The notes under the pieces: generated by a model
Told to the model about the DNA's origin: nothing
What the model saw: the letters and a program-made list of their open reading frames with translations, nothing else
The model's database searches: none
Origin: Lutraria lutraria
Lineage: Eukaryota > Mollusca > Bivalvia > Venerida > Mactridae
Assembly (NCBI GenBank): GCA_964023205.1
Contig: OZ026847.1
Span: 8,740,819-8,804,818, forward strand
Direction of reading: 5' to 3'
DNA length: 64,000 bases
Program-made: the position numbers and the translations under genes
Part shown: piece by piece, positions 11,726 through 25,000 of the stretch
Numbering within the stretch: the first letter of the stretch is position 1
Layout: the number at the start of each line of letters is the position of its first letter

Positions 11726-12827
11726 ACAAGAGGGCAATATGGTCCTAAAACCGCTAACCAGAAAAAAATCAGAGAAGAACATTTTTCACTTTTTTCCAGT
11801 ATATATGAGCCAATGTAACATCAAGTGAACCCCGGGACAGGGCCAATTTGGACCCCGGTATGATCATTTGAACAAACTAGGTAGAGGTTCGCCAGACAAT
11901 ACTGATGACAAAATATCTAAGCTCTAGGTCTTGTGGTTTTTGAGATTTAAAATAAATCCCAATATAAATCAAGTGACCCAGAGGCAGGGCCGATTTTGCA
12001 AACAGGGCAAAACTTGGAACAACTTGTTAGAGGTCCGCTAGACAATGCTACATACCAAATATCTTAGCTCTAGGCCTTTGGTTTCGGAGAATTTTTTCCT
12101 GTATAAGCCTATATAAATAAAGGGACTCCCGGGAGGGGCCAATTTTGACCCCGGGCCATAATTTGAACAAACTTAGTTGAGGTCTGCTAGACAACACTAT
12201 ATACAAAATATCTTAACTACAGGCCTTGTGGTTTCGGAGAAGAACAAAAGTTCACCTTGAGCATATTGTGCTCTGGTGAGTTAAAGTCCCATAAGCTTAT
12301 AAATGAATTGGTCTTAATAGTTTCTGCTTGTTCTATAACAGAGGAATCCGGTGTGTTTTTCTCCCGTGCATACTTTATAGCAAGAAAAAATGTTTCCGAA
12401 ACTACTATCATACTTTATTTCATTGATTGCTGTTTCAGTAGATCAGCTCTGTCAACGTAGATTTAGTTTCAACGTCTATGACCGCTGATGATGTCTCTTT
12501 CGTTATTTCTAATGTCTACCAGTGACAATCTCTTTTTGAAAGATCTAGAGGACATGAATGAATTTTCAACAACTGCTATTAAACACCCCACAATTCTGGT
12601 ACTCCCCGTCTATGTTTAAGGCACCTGTCTTTTTTTCATGGCAACCAGAGTTATACTTGGAATGGAATTCCTGGACAACTTTGAAAGAGCTTCATGGCAG
12701 GAACATTTTGCCAAGTTTTAGCAACATTGGCCTAGAGCTATAGGAGGAGATGTTTTTTAGTGAAAATATAGACGCAAGGCCGATCACAATAGCTCTTCAT
12801 GAGGACTAAAGTGCTCAGGTGAGCTTA
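11726..12827 (-). repeat. Bivalve dispersed repeat ('...ggccctcttgtt' family), minus orientation, with MITE insertion
   Basis: Position 11726 starts 'aacaagagggcaatatggtcc', the reverse complement of the family's characteristic tail. The body has repeated phrases such as 'aatttgaacaaacttag', 'ctagacaa' and 'atatcttagctctaggcc'. The far end at about 12808-12824 'agtgctcaggtgagct' matches the family's head. A family A MITE fragment sits inside at 12285-12420, after a TTAA, showing nesting. Confidence 0.6.
12285..12420. mobile_element. TTAA-type MITE, family A, fragment inside another repeat
   Basis: It starts 'agtcccataagcttat' immediately after TTAA (12281-12284), carries the family block in inverse orientation to the 1-148 copy ('cccgtgcatactt', 'atgtttccgaaac'), and then stops. 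Only about one third of the element remains. Confidence 0.7.
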
Positions 12828-12925
12828 ATAGACTGTGGAAAAGTCAAGAGTCACGAAACTCTTAGAAACTGAAAGTAATTAGTGTCAGCATTGGTGCATT
12901 ATTTCTGAATTCATGTTGTTGTTTT

Positions 12926-13917
12926 TAGCTCACATGTCACAAAGTGACAAAGTGAGCTATTAGGATCACTCTCCGTCCGGCGTCGTGCGTCGTCAAACTT
13001 TATGTTGTGACCACACTAGGGGCCACATTTTTGGCTCAATTTTAGCAAAACTGGGTCAGAATGTTAATATCAACAAAATCTCGGACGAGTTTGATATTGG
13101 GCCATTTGGGGTCAAAAACTAGGTCACCAGGGCCAAATAAGGGAAAACCTTGTGAACACTTTAGAAATCACTGTTTTGAATTTATCTTCATGAAACTTTG
13201 TGAGAATGTTTATTTTAATAATATGTAGGTCAAGTTTCAAAATGGGTAATTTCTGTAGTAAAATTAGGTCACTAGGGCAAATTGCTGGAAAACCTTGTGA
13301 ACACTCTAGAAGTCACTGTTTTGATTGGATTATCATGAAACCTTGTCAGAATGTTTGTCTTCATAATATCTTGGACGAGTTCGAACATGGGTCATCTTGG
13401 GTCAAAAACTAGGTCGCTAGGTCAAATCTTATGAAAAACCATGTTAACACTGTAGATTTCACAGTTATTATTGGATCTTCACCAAACTTTGTCAAAATGT
13501 TTGCCTCAATGATATGTGGGTCAAGGATGAACATGGGTCAGCCGGGTTCAAAAACTGGGTCAAAAGGTCAAATCTTGTAAAAGCTCTAAATGTCATGGTT
13601 TTGATTGGATCTTGGCCAAACCTTGTCAGATTGTTTGTCTTAAAGATATTAAGGACAAGTTCAAATATGGGTCACCTAGGGTCAAAAACCAGGTCACAAG
13701 GTCAAATCTTAGGAAACCTTATTAACACTGGAGATGTCAAATTTTGATCATATCTTCACCAAACCTAGTCAGACTGTTTGTCTTAATGATATGTAAGACA
13801 AATTTGAACATAGGTCGTCTGGGGTCAAAAACTAGGTCACCGGTTCAAAACAATGTTTTAATGAGTGATCAGTGATTGTCATGTGAGCGATATAGGGCCA
13901 TCTTGGCCCTCTTGTTT
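12926..13917 (+). repeat. Bivalve dispersed repeat ('...ggccctcttgtt' family), plus orientation
   Basis: It begins 'tagctcacatgtcacaaag', with a short self-complementary head ('gtcacaaagtgac'), and ends 'gagcgatatagggccat' then 'cttggccctcttgttt'. The interior has about five imperfect ~180-bp subrepeats built around 'gggtca', 'aaaaactaggtca' and 'gtcagaatgttt'. Related copies are at 11726-12827, 48815-49348, 40100-40132, 32637 and 52208. I see no coding sequence. Confidence 0.75.
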
Positions 13918-14063
13918 AAAGTCTGTTTCTTATTCTCTCAAAACATCAGGGAAGGGGGAGGTATTATTGTTAATTTTATATTATAGTAGCTATGTGTTGA
14001 AACGTATTGTATGCATAAATCAAAGAAATCCAGTTGACAAATCACCTCGAAGGTGCTTTTTAA

Positions 14064-14445
14064 AGCCCCATTAGCTTTTTGCTGTAGGAAAATATATGCA
14101 AAAACATTTAATTGCTGATATTATCCCAAGATAATTATTGGGATAATTATTACCAAGGAAACAAGCCCTTTTTCGTTTGAAAACACTCATTTCACTGTGA
14201 CTTTTGCTCTTGAAACTTGAAATATGTAGAGCGCGTAACGTCACTTTACTACGTGTTCACTGCGGGAAAACTCAGGTGTTCTATAAATAGTATTTATTTC
14301 AATGATGTTGAAAAAAATACGATAGTGGTTTCGGAAACATGTTTTCTTGTTATAAAGTATGCACGGGAGGAAAACACACCGGATTCTTCTGTTATAGAAC
14401 AATCAGAAACTATTAGGACCAGTGCATTTATAAGCTTATGGGACT
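14064..14445. mobile_element. TTAA-type MITE, family A, complete copy
   Basis: A complete 382-bp element. The left end 'agccccattagctttttgc' and right end 'aagcttatgggact' are inverted repeats of each other, with mismatches, and TTAA flanks both sides (14060-14063 and 14446-14449). TTAA duplication with such short inverted ends is the piggyBac signature. No transposase frame is present. Confidence 0.8.
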
Positions 14446-14489
14446 TTAACAAGTATTTCTCGAAGCAGAACGTTCGAAAAATGTAAAAT

Positions 14490-14703
14490 AAAGGTGCATA
14501 GGCCTAATGGTTCAAATTGAAAGAATGGTCAAACAGTAAGAAACATTGAAATCATGCATTGCTGGATATTGATTGTCAATATAATAACTAACACAATACC
14601 AGTTCCTCAAGAATAAAACAATTATAGATCTAGAATTCGTCCTGAGCTAAGAAAAAATCCATTGTTACAAGTAAATGTTGGCTTTTATTAACGCACACTA
14701 AAT
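14490..14703. repeat. Dispersed repeat, inverted copy of 3590-3795
   Basis: Reverse-complement match to 3590-3795 across 'ggtgcataggcctaatgg', 'taccagttcctcaagaat' and 'atagatctagaattcgtc', with small indels. It sits 40 bp after a family A MITE. Confidence 0.6.
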
Positions 14704-15244
14704 GTTCCCGCTTTCTTTTTAATTAATTTCCCTCTAAATAGTATATGACAGATGTACTTTGTGGGCGGTGTCAAATTACATCTATAGTGATGATTGACAG
14801 TTTTTGTCTCGACAAAATATGCGTACGTGACAGAAATTAGGACAAACTGTAAATCAGTTATCGTTCATATTTTGAATTTTATGGGACATATCACTGCGCT
14901 CCGCAATATGAACGGTAACTAATACATATTAAACCCATGTTTAATAGGGTTACCTGTGCTAGGATTGTCATTATTGTAGTCTAATTTCACATATTCATAT
15001 GTATTTACTACTCTCAACACAAGGAACTTTAAACTATGGCCTCGTTTCATCAATATATTCTTATCTTTTCACTTGTGTAAGATTCTTTCCTACGAAGACA
15101 CATACGACAAAAGTTACGAAATTCTTAAACCGTTTTTTATCAACTGTTCTTATCTTGTTCAATTGTTTGTTGAACATGACAGTAAAGCTTAGATATGATA
15201 TTCATATCAGTTTTTACATATACGTACATTGTATTTACAACTCG

Positions 15245-15460
15245 CCTCCGTGGTTGAGTGGTTAAGGTCGCTGACTTCAAATCACTGTAACCTCTCTGTG
15301 AGGTAGAGCCCCGCTACCGACCATGTCTCTTTATGTGAGAAAGTAGACAGTTGTTTACGGATAATGGGAGTCTAGTACTGGGTCTTCCCATGAATTATGC
15401 TTAGGTAAACTCTCCGCTTAATATAACTGTTGAAAAGGGGTGTAAATCTCAATATACGCA
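15245..15460 (+). mobile_element. tRNA-derived SINE, plus orientation
   Basis: A tRNA-like head 'ccgtggttgagtggttaag' (box A-like) is followed by a degenerate box B region ending 'ccgctaccgacc'. The body 'tatgtgagaaagtagac', 'atgggagtctagtactgg', 'ctgttgaaaaggggtgtaa' is shared with the minus copy at 9165-9367. This would not fold as a functional tRNA, so it is called a SINE. Confidence 0.65.
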
Positions 15461-15759
15461 TCCTTGTCTAATGCCAATAGTAGTATATAATTGTAACTAC
15501 ACAGCTCCTCCTCTCGAGTAAACATTTGTAACTCTTGAACAGATTTATATTGCATTGCTAACAAATCAAAAGATCGTAGCGTGAAGGATGAAACACCTCT
15601 TCTAATGGATGTAACTCCTCCTACCTACGTTAGGTAAGGCGCAGGCAGTCTATCTATTTGTTAATTAGCAGCAGTCATATAGCTAGGAACATTGGCTCTA
15701 TCTATGTGTCAATTATGAACGCACGAAAATATGTGACAACCTATTGTCCCAATGTCAGT

Positions 15760-16080
15760 ATGCTGTGTAAAATTATTGTTTTTCTCGGACCATTTGTGGT
15801 GATAATAGTAGACAGTTTTGAAGTGATAACGGATGAGGTTCATGTCTCATACCGCGGAACGATGAACACATTTTGTAATGGTGAGGAAAACAGATTCCAG
15901 GCTCTCACGTCGACAAAATTGCCTGATTGTGTGATCGAATGTGCTTTGCGTACTCATTGTTTGGTGATGAATTACAATCTGAAGATGAATCTATGCGAGT
16001 TATATCATCTCGACGAACTTTCATCAAATGTCGGAGTGACCTGCTTCAGGGTAGAGAAAAAAGACATCAATGTTACAAAG
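15760..16080 (+). CDS. Exon 1 of mosaic protein: signal peptide and PAN/apple-like domain
   Basis: The first 17 residues are strongly hydrophobic (KIIVFLGPFVVIIV). Cys39, 57, 61, 67, 79 and 95 with the pattern CxxxCxxxxxC and YNxxxxxCxLY match PAN_1/apple domains of invertebrate lectin-like proteins. The exon ends in phase 0 at aag|gtaatc. It is the only exon before a 5.6 kb intron. Confidence 0.7.
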
Positions 16081-19000
16081 GTAATCACTTATCTTTAACT
16101 ATTACTGGCAACTCATAATACATAGTTCCCACATCTACAATATTTACCTCCCATGGCGGCCATCTTGCTTGGCAAATTTCTTATGCGCTTAATAGAAAAA
16201 ATCAGAAAATCGGTTATTAAACAACTTAATTTATAAAAGATAACTTAATCATGAAGTTGTTAAGGCCATAATCACATCAGGTTTAAGAAAATGTAGTTGT
16301 CACATATAAATATCCTATATTTAGAATTATAAAAACAAAATTATTAATATTTTCTATTAGTGCTTGTTGAATTTGCCAAGCAAGATGGCCGCCATGGGAG
16401 GTAAATATTGTAGATGTGGGAACTATGTATACAATTAGTGAAATTACGTTACTGTCAAATGAAATTGCACACTTACTGTGCCATTTGCCGTTTTGGTGCG
16501 CAAACTGTCATTTTGGAAGTTGTAACTACTGAGAAGAAAAAGTTTAGTCAGTACATTTAAGCAGTTCTTGAACTGCTTCTGACAAATGTATATTACAAAA
16601 TGTTCTTATTATTTATTCTCTTGAGGCACATACTGTTCAAATGTGTTAGAATTATCAGAACAAAAATATAAATATCCTTCTATCAATGCTAGACAAATTA
16701 GACTTTCAAGATGGCCGTCAAGGGAGGTAAATATTGTAGATGTGGGAACTATGTATAGTGGTGTTTTCACATTTTTGCATGGTATGTTGAGATATATCTA
16801 TCTATATTACTGAAAGTTACAATCATATCAAAACAAGGTTTTGATGGCAATAGCAGTTTAAATCTTTCAATTGGATTTTACATTGAACTTCACTGACTTG
16901 AATTTTTGCACTTCGGTATATATGATAAATGTGTCTTGGTCCGTGTTGCCATTTTAGGCCATATACATTATCCCTGCAACGTGCTAGTCTCCTGAGGTAA
17001 ATACTTACATTTGATGTTATTTTCGATCTAAAAATAAAAATTATGTTTTAAAATAAGCTTGTAGCCCCATTAGCATTTTGGAGTAAACCTTATTTTACCT
17101 AGAAAGATGTCTTATCAGTGAAACTGAATTTTACTTGCAATGAAAACATGCCGACATTTAATCACGAAGTACATATAGAAATGTAGCACAGTGTTTTTTT
17201 TTAATTATATTGCAAACAATAATATTTTTTTGAGATATGGCTAAAAAGGTATTATGTTAATATTGTTTTAGAGCAAATAAAATACATTTGTTAATATTAC
17301 TAGCATTTTATCTATTGTTCTGTATTGCTAAATTTAATTAAGATTCAAAAAGCTAATTGGCCTTCAAAATAATTTTAAGGTTAGGTGAAGCAAGCATGTT
17401 TTGTCAGTCTTTAAAAAAAGAAAATCATTGAATTAAAAAAAGAATTGTGTGAATAAAGCGTTCATTGTAGGAAACTTTGTACATCAGACTAAAATTATAC
17501 TTTAATTTGGATATGTGCATTGTCTGTCATACAAATTTATAATGAAACACAAAGTCAAGCGGGACTAAAATGATTGGTAAAAAGCAAATCTTTTAGTGAC
17601 ACACTTGGCGTGTGTACAATAAGGTAATTCAAAATGTAAAAAAATTATGATAAGATTTTTGTCACAATACACAAAGAAATAATACAATAATTCTTCTGAA
17701 AAGTAACATTCCGAAGTAAACAGATATCAACATGTTTAGCTCTCAAATATCATAATTATAACCTGCAAGTTAACATAATAAATAAAGGAATCAAAGGTAC
17801 AAATTTAGCATCAAATGTGTTTGTTGATGTAAACTTACAATGACTTAATAAAATAAATAAATGACATGCCCTAATTGTATTATTGATACAGACATACGAT
17901 TGCTAATGAGCTTAAATAGTTTTACAATGAATAAATCAAGCGTTCCGTGTTTAGTCGTTAGCACCGCATATCTGATATTTTAGATTTATTTTCTAGGAAG
18001 TGATTATGAGGAGATCATAACGGGTTCAAACTTTGATCGATATGATAACAGTGCATGAACAACACCACAAACGATATGTATGTCGACGTAAGAAAATTAG
18101 ACTCAAATGGTTTATACCTTCTTTCTACATGGGTTAATTTCTGAATTATTATCTGGCAAAGATCTATATCACTGATGGAAGTTCGCCCATTTGAACCCCA
18201 TAAAGGCAAATATAAGTAATAGCTACGTAGCTGCAAGTGTAAAATATTTATTTACAACAACTAACTGCATTTGTAGTGTTAATTATGTTTTAACACGGAG
18301 TAATTTCTAAATCATTATCTGGCTAAAATCTAAATCACTAATTGGATGTAGCCCATTTGGATCTCATAGAGGCAAATATAATTAACTGCTGCCTAGTTTG
18401 AAATGTAAAATATTAAGTTGTTTCAAATCGCATGACGATGGCGTATTATAACAAATAATCAACACTAAGCGCAGTTCAAGTCGTGTCGTATGTTGGTCAT
18501 ACTCTGGCACAGGTGGTGTAGAAGTATGAAAATCCCTATGAAATGTTTAGCATTTGTCATGAGTATTCTCCAAATATTTGGACAAGGTGTTGGAATTTCT
18601 ACATTTGATTTAGCATTTGCTTACTATATTTTCTTGTGTACAATTAGAACTTGTGCAACAATATCCTTTACAATCAAACTCCATTGACAATAACTGAATT
18701 ATATTTTCAACTATTTTCTGTTGTCGATGCAACGCTACGGCTCATAAATGTACATCCAGGCTTAGGGGGCTAGCACGTTGCACAGACTGAAAACATGTTT
18801 ATCATATAATATACATATACTTGTATATGCAACGTGCTGGTCCCCTATAATAATAATAATAATAATAATAAAATCTTTATTTCTTGAAGGTAACATATAA
18901 AGTATAAAACTTATTTACAATATGGCCTTCAGTAAAAATACATGTAATTTAATAACTATATAAAGGCAAAATTAAAAGGCATACAAATATATATGAACAC

Positions 19001-22000
19001 AATATTATAACAAAACATAATAACTATAAGTTAAAAAAGAAGAAAAAGCTTAAACATTTATACATATTTAACACTATAAATTTCAATTTTAATGTCACTT
19101 GACTATTAATCATAATAATATAACAAGTTATTTTTTTTTTGTCAAACATTGACAGTCATTCCAGAGAAAAGTCTGCACATAAATAAAGTCATGAACAAAT
19201 AAAAAATAACTTTCAGCTAATACCCCCCCCCCCGAAAAACAACAACAACTGCATAATGTTTAAAGTTATTGTAATTGAAATAAATGGTGTTTGCAATTTC
19301 TTTTAAAAGATTTAATTGTTGCTGCAGAGCGTACTGTGCTAGGTAAACTGTTCCAAACAGTCCTACTGTGAAATGAAAATGAATATTGTCTGAGTTTAGT
19401 TTTGAATTTTTTCATGGCAATGTCTTTATTTGTTGATGATCGTAGGTTGTGATTTTCATTATTTGAAAAAGAAATGATCTCCTTCATATATTGGGGACAT
19501 TGTCCATTTAACGTTTTATAAATTAATATACAACAATGGTATTTGATCCTATTTTCAAACGTTAACCATTTCATCGCTTTAAAAATTTCAATACTTGGCG
19601 TTCTTTTTGGCTTACATAATATTATTTTACCTGTTCGTTTTTGTAATAATGTTATTTTTCTGATGTGTGCTTGTTTAATGGCCCATACAGGGCAGCAATC
19701 ATCAAATGTTGACATGATGTATGAATTATAAAATAAAGATTTCATTTTATCATTTAAAAAATAGTTTATCCGTTTAAGAAGAGATATTTTAGAATTTATT
19801 CTATTACAGATATATGTGACTTGTTCATCCCATAACAAGTGCTGATCAATATAAACTCCTAATATTTTCTGAGATTTAACATTTTTTATCTTTATATTAT
19901 CTATAAATACATTCAAATCATTCATGCGCCTAAGTTTATTTCGAGAGCATATAAGCATGCATTTTGTTTTATTCGGATGTAAAGCCATATTATTGGCTGA
20001 ACACCATTTCATTACATTATTAACACTTTCTTGGAGTGTCGTTTCTATCTCTTTAGAGGTATCTCCGATGGCGTAAAGTGTCGAATCATCTGCATACAGA
20101 TCAACTGAGTAATTTTGCACATTGAAACTAATATCATTTATGTATAAAATGAATAGCAATGGACCTAGGATAGAACCTTGAGGTACACCAGATTTGAGAG
20201 TTAGTTTAGATGAGCACACATTTCCAACCTTTACTAACTGTTGTCTATTTGAAAGATATGATTTAAAGATATTCAATGTGTTAGCTGAGAAATGGTATAA
20301 CTGAAGTTTGTATAGTAAAATTTTATGATCGACGAGATCAAAAGCCTTTCTCAAATCAAGAAACAATGCCCCAACTGCTTTGCCATTATCAATCTCCGTT
20401 GTCCATTCATCAACCAGTCGAAGTAGAGAAGTTAAACAGGAGTGGTTTTGTCTAAAACCAGACTGATATTTGTGCAAAATATCAGTTGAATGAAAGTAAG
20501 ATCGAAGTTGATAAGCAATGTGCTTTTCATATATTTTGGATATTGTTGGAAGAATTGAAATTGGTCTATAGTTATTAGCATCATTTCTGTCTAATGCTTT
20601 ATATATTGGTATAATAAATGCTTCTTTTAAAGCATCAGGAACGATGCCCGACGATATACTGTTATTTATGATAGCAGTAAGGGGTAAAACAATGTGATCA
20701 CCGCATAATTTTAGGATTTTAGGACCTATGCCATCTATACCCGAAGCTTTAGACATATCGAATTGTTGAATGTATTTCTTCACCTCAATTGGTGTGATGA
20801 ATTCAATATTAAATTGTCTTTGGCCTAAAACTCTGTCTAGATCATATCTTAATGACTGAAAATAACCTTCATCTAGAGGTGATTTTGAAATACAATTTGA
20901 AACGTTAATGAAATGATCATTGAGAGCATCTGCTATTAATGATTCATCAGTTATGAGTCCATCAGCAACTTTTAAATTCTTAGGTAGAGAGCAATTATCG
21001 GTTGATTCACCGCTTATCTTTTTAACATTTTTCCAAATATATTTAATGTCTTTATTGTCCCGAACTGCTTTATTATAGAAATCTTTTTTTGTCCTTCTAA
21101 TTAAGGACGTAACTTGATTTCTTATGATCTTATATTCTGTGAAATATTTCTTTTTGTCAATTTTATTCCTATGCATCCAGGTATCAACTCCTATCTGGCA
21201 AAAATATAGTACTACCATTTCACCATTTCAGTTAAAACTGTTTTAGTATTTGTATATTGCATGTGACCGTATGCGCCTTTAACTATGGTTTACGAAAATT
21301 GAAAGAGTAGTAGTACACGAACATCATGTGCTCTCGGCGATTGCATAACAATTTAAATGACAATTCGGCGACTTGGTGAATCGCTTCTTCTCCTTTTGGG
21401 TTCAGCCAGTTCGATTCTGGCCTTAATATTAACTCTAAGTTTTATTTAGCTTTGTTATGGTAGACATGTAGTATAAATCTGGATGTATTGTTGATAGTAG
21501 GGAAAGTTACGAATAAGGACTAGTATCGCTTTGAACACTATGTAACCGTTGTCAGATCCTGAGTTGCCTAAGGCTGATGTAACATTCACTTGGTAAAGTG
21601 AGTTTATCGCAATAAATATTGTTTCAAAATGTTTTTATTCTTATTGAAGGAGCACCTTATACGTGTATATATCACTAAGTGTAGACATGTGTATGATTTC
21701 AATTTTGCAGTCTCCCTGTAACGAGTCGACTTGCCCCCCTGATACCGTTTGTGACAGAAACACAAAATTATGTAAAACAAAAGGTAAGGTGTCATGTATA
21801 CATTTTCTACTAGTTTTAAAACATGGAGAAGTTCAAGTTTGACCAATCATGATATTAATCAACTCGGTGTCATGAAATGGTGGAAATAATTTAAAGGGGC
21901 ATACCCTACAACTTGGTGCATCTAGAATCAAAGCAAAATGATGATAAATTAGAAGCTTGTAAAGAAAACAGCCGACGAAGAAATTTACAGCCAAAAATTC

Positions 22001-25000
22001 ATTCAATTAAAAATAAAATCATGAAAATATTATTTTCCATAAAAGGTCGGAAACTCTTTGGAATTTGTTGTACAATTATTGGGTGGAAGTGATTTATTAT
22101 TCATAGCTATGATTTTTGCGGCTTGTACCTAAACTAGTCATTTTATGAACCAAGTTCTTCTTGCAATTACCCATTATATATTGTTTTACTTATACATCTA
22201 ACACATTTTTATCAGTTTGTCAGTTGTAGGGTATGCCCCTTTAAACTCCCGGTCTATTACATCAGTTCATTACTTGTATTATAATCTCCTATCGAATGCC
22301 TGAGCATGATCACATGTGGAATGTCGGCGGCCTTCTCGCTGCCTCCTTGACTGAGCATAACTGCTTTTTATGGATGTGATGCTAACATGTGTATGGTATT
22401 CTTCATTATTGAATACAATCACTTAACAGGAGCAAAATGAATTGACTTAATGGCTACCATTAAATATACCTGGTATTATTATATACTAGTAACTACTAGT
22501 AGTCTTATCAAAGTATGCCATGATTCATTTAGTATCCGATTTGTAACACAAGCTACCGGCGTGTGAAGGCCCCACAGACCTTCTAATCATTCAATAGTTC
22601 ACGCTTTCGTCCGATTTCGCCTCTCAGATGCCATGGTCGCACAGTTTAAACGCCGTTTAATGCCTCAGGTATCCATCCATTGAAGGATTCAAAGAAATTT
22701 ACTCTGTAGCTAATGAAAACAAGCTCAGGTCACTTCGATGTCGTGTAGTACTTTTGTAAGTTGAAGGGCTTGTTGCTCCAGTTCAGCTCAATATATGGAT
22801 ATAAGATTGAATGGTAGTCAAAGAGAAATTATTTCTACGATAAGACCAGGCTTTTAAGAATCGGTTCAGAACAATTACAACAGGACCTTGATGAACACGA
22901 CCGGTGTGATTTCTGAGCCCAGGATACTTTTACTAGAAAATAATAATATATATGCGGTGAAAAGAAAACAGAAACTTTAATTTCCATACATTAGTGGTTC
23001 CATACATACATAATATTGTTCTATACACAAGTTGTTCCGTACATACATTAGATTGTTCGATATATTAGTTGTTCCATACATACATTGGATTGTTCGAGAC
23101 ATTAGTTGTTCCATACATACATAAGATTGTTCCATACATACATTATATTGTTCCATACATGTATAAGATTGTTCCATACATTAGTTGTTCTATGCATGAA
23201 CATAAGATTATTCCATACATTAGTTATTCCATGCATACGTAAGTATAAACATTGTATAAACAGATTGTCTTAATTTAGTGGGATTTGTTCTCTTACCGCC
23301 CCAAAAATGATATTTGTTGCTGTTCGGAAATACTGTTACACTGACAATTATTGGATTTAATTTATAAATGCGTCATTGCTATTTTTGTTGTAGAATGCCT
23401 GGTTGCGCCGAAACTAACAAACGGCCGAGTGCTCGGAAACTTGCGTAGTGTTGGTAACATAGTTAAATACATATGCAACCGTGGATTTGAATTGAAAAAT
23501 ATTTCAAACGACGTCGCTGTATGTCGTGAAAATGGATTATGGAGCACAGAAGGCATCTGCGTTGCAAATGGTGTGTTAGCTTTACGACTAATTTGTTATC
23601 TATTAATTAAGACAATGTCTATCCTTGATAGATATTGAAATAAGATGTTCATTTAATCATCATAAGGTACATTTTATTATCTTATGTGTATCGTAAAGGC
23701 ACTTTGCACTATAGGGCTGTGGCGGGTATGGTGATCACGAATCAAATTGAAAAATATGGTATAAATAATCGTCATTACTAAGATTCGTGGTTCGAGATCT
23801 TGTTTCTTAACAAATTAAAAGGGGATTCTTTGTTTTTAAAAATCCCTTTTCTCTGAATCAATATTGTCTCACCATGGACTACTTTATTTGCCAATCGGTT
23901 CTTTCAATAATGATGCTGGTAAATCAATTTTAAAACTGGAAGGGAGTACGTAAAAATTTAAGCCATAGAACAATTTATATTGATTTACTTCATTATTCAT
24001 AAAATAAATTAAATTTAACTGTCTTCAGGACTGCAATTTTGAAGTTTTAGATGGGTTACATGATAAAAAAAAATTCGTGATTCGATTTGTGGATCGTAAG
24101 TGTTGAATCGTGGATTGAATCGGACCACCACTTACCCAATGATCCACAGCCCTACTTTGTATTATGTTGATAACAGATAGGAAAATTGGTGATGTTTGCA
24201 TAATCTCTAGACCAGTTTCACATTATGATAATTGTAGTGAGATGTTCAAGTTGAAATAAAGAAGTTGTCTTTGAAACATGCATCAATATGCCGATTTTTT
24301 AAGTTTATAACATGCGCTGTGCTAATAAAAGTCCGAAAAATTTACAGTGAAACTGAATGCAGAATGTCCAGCAGTCACAACAGAAGACATTTGTATTGCT
24401 GAGAATGCTGTATGTTTACCACATGGTTCAGTAAACACTTGTCAATGTATTGAAGGTTTCAAAGAAGACAATGGAGATGCATTTGGAGGAAATTGTATTC
24501 CGAGTAAATACGGGGTGTACATCCTGCTAGAAATCACCGTTTAACTTTTATAATCAGTCACCTAGAATTCTAGGATACGTGTATTATATAAATGTAAATT
24601 CTAAACACAATGAAACATTTTAGATGAATGTTGATTTTATCCAATAACTTACGGTTAAGATGTTCAAGTCCCATAAGCTTATAAATGTATTGGTCTTAAT
24701 AGTTTCTGTTTGTTCTATAATAGATTAATCTGGTGTGTTTTCCTCCCGTGCATACTTTACAGCAAGAAAAAATGTTTCCGAAACTACTATCGTATTTTTT
24801 CCAATATCATTGAAATAAATACTGTTTATAGAACACCTGAGTTTTCCCGCAGTCATGCTATGCACACGTAGTAAAGTGTCGTTACGCGCTCTACATATTT
24901 CAAGTTTACAAAAGCAAAAATCACAGTGAAATGAATGTTTTTAGAAGAAAAATGGCTTGTTTCGTCGGTTATAATTGTCTAGAGATAATATTAGCAATTG

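Noticed and set aside
15250..15330. Functional tRNA gene
   Set aside because: The head resembles a tRNA, but the box B arm is degraded and a SINE body follows that recurs elsewhere.
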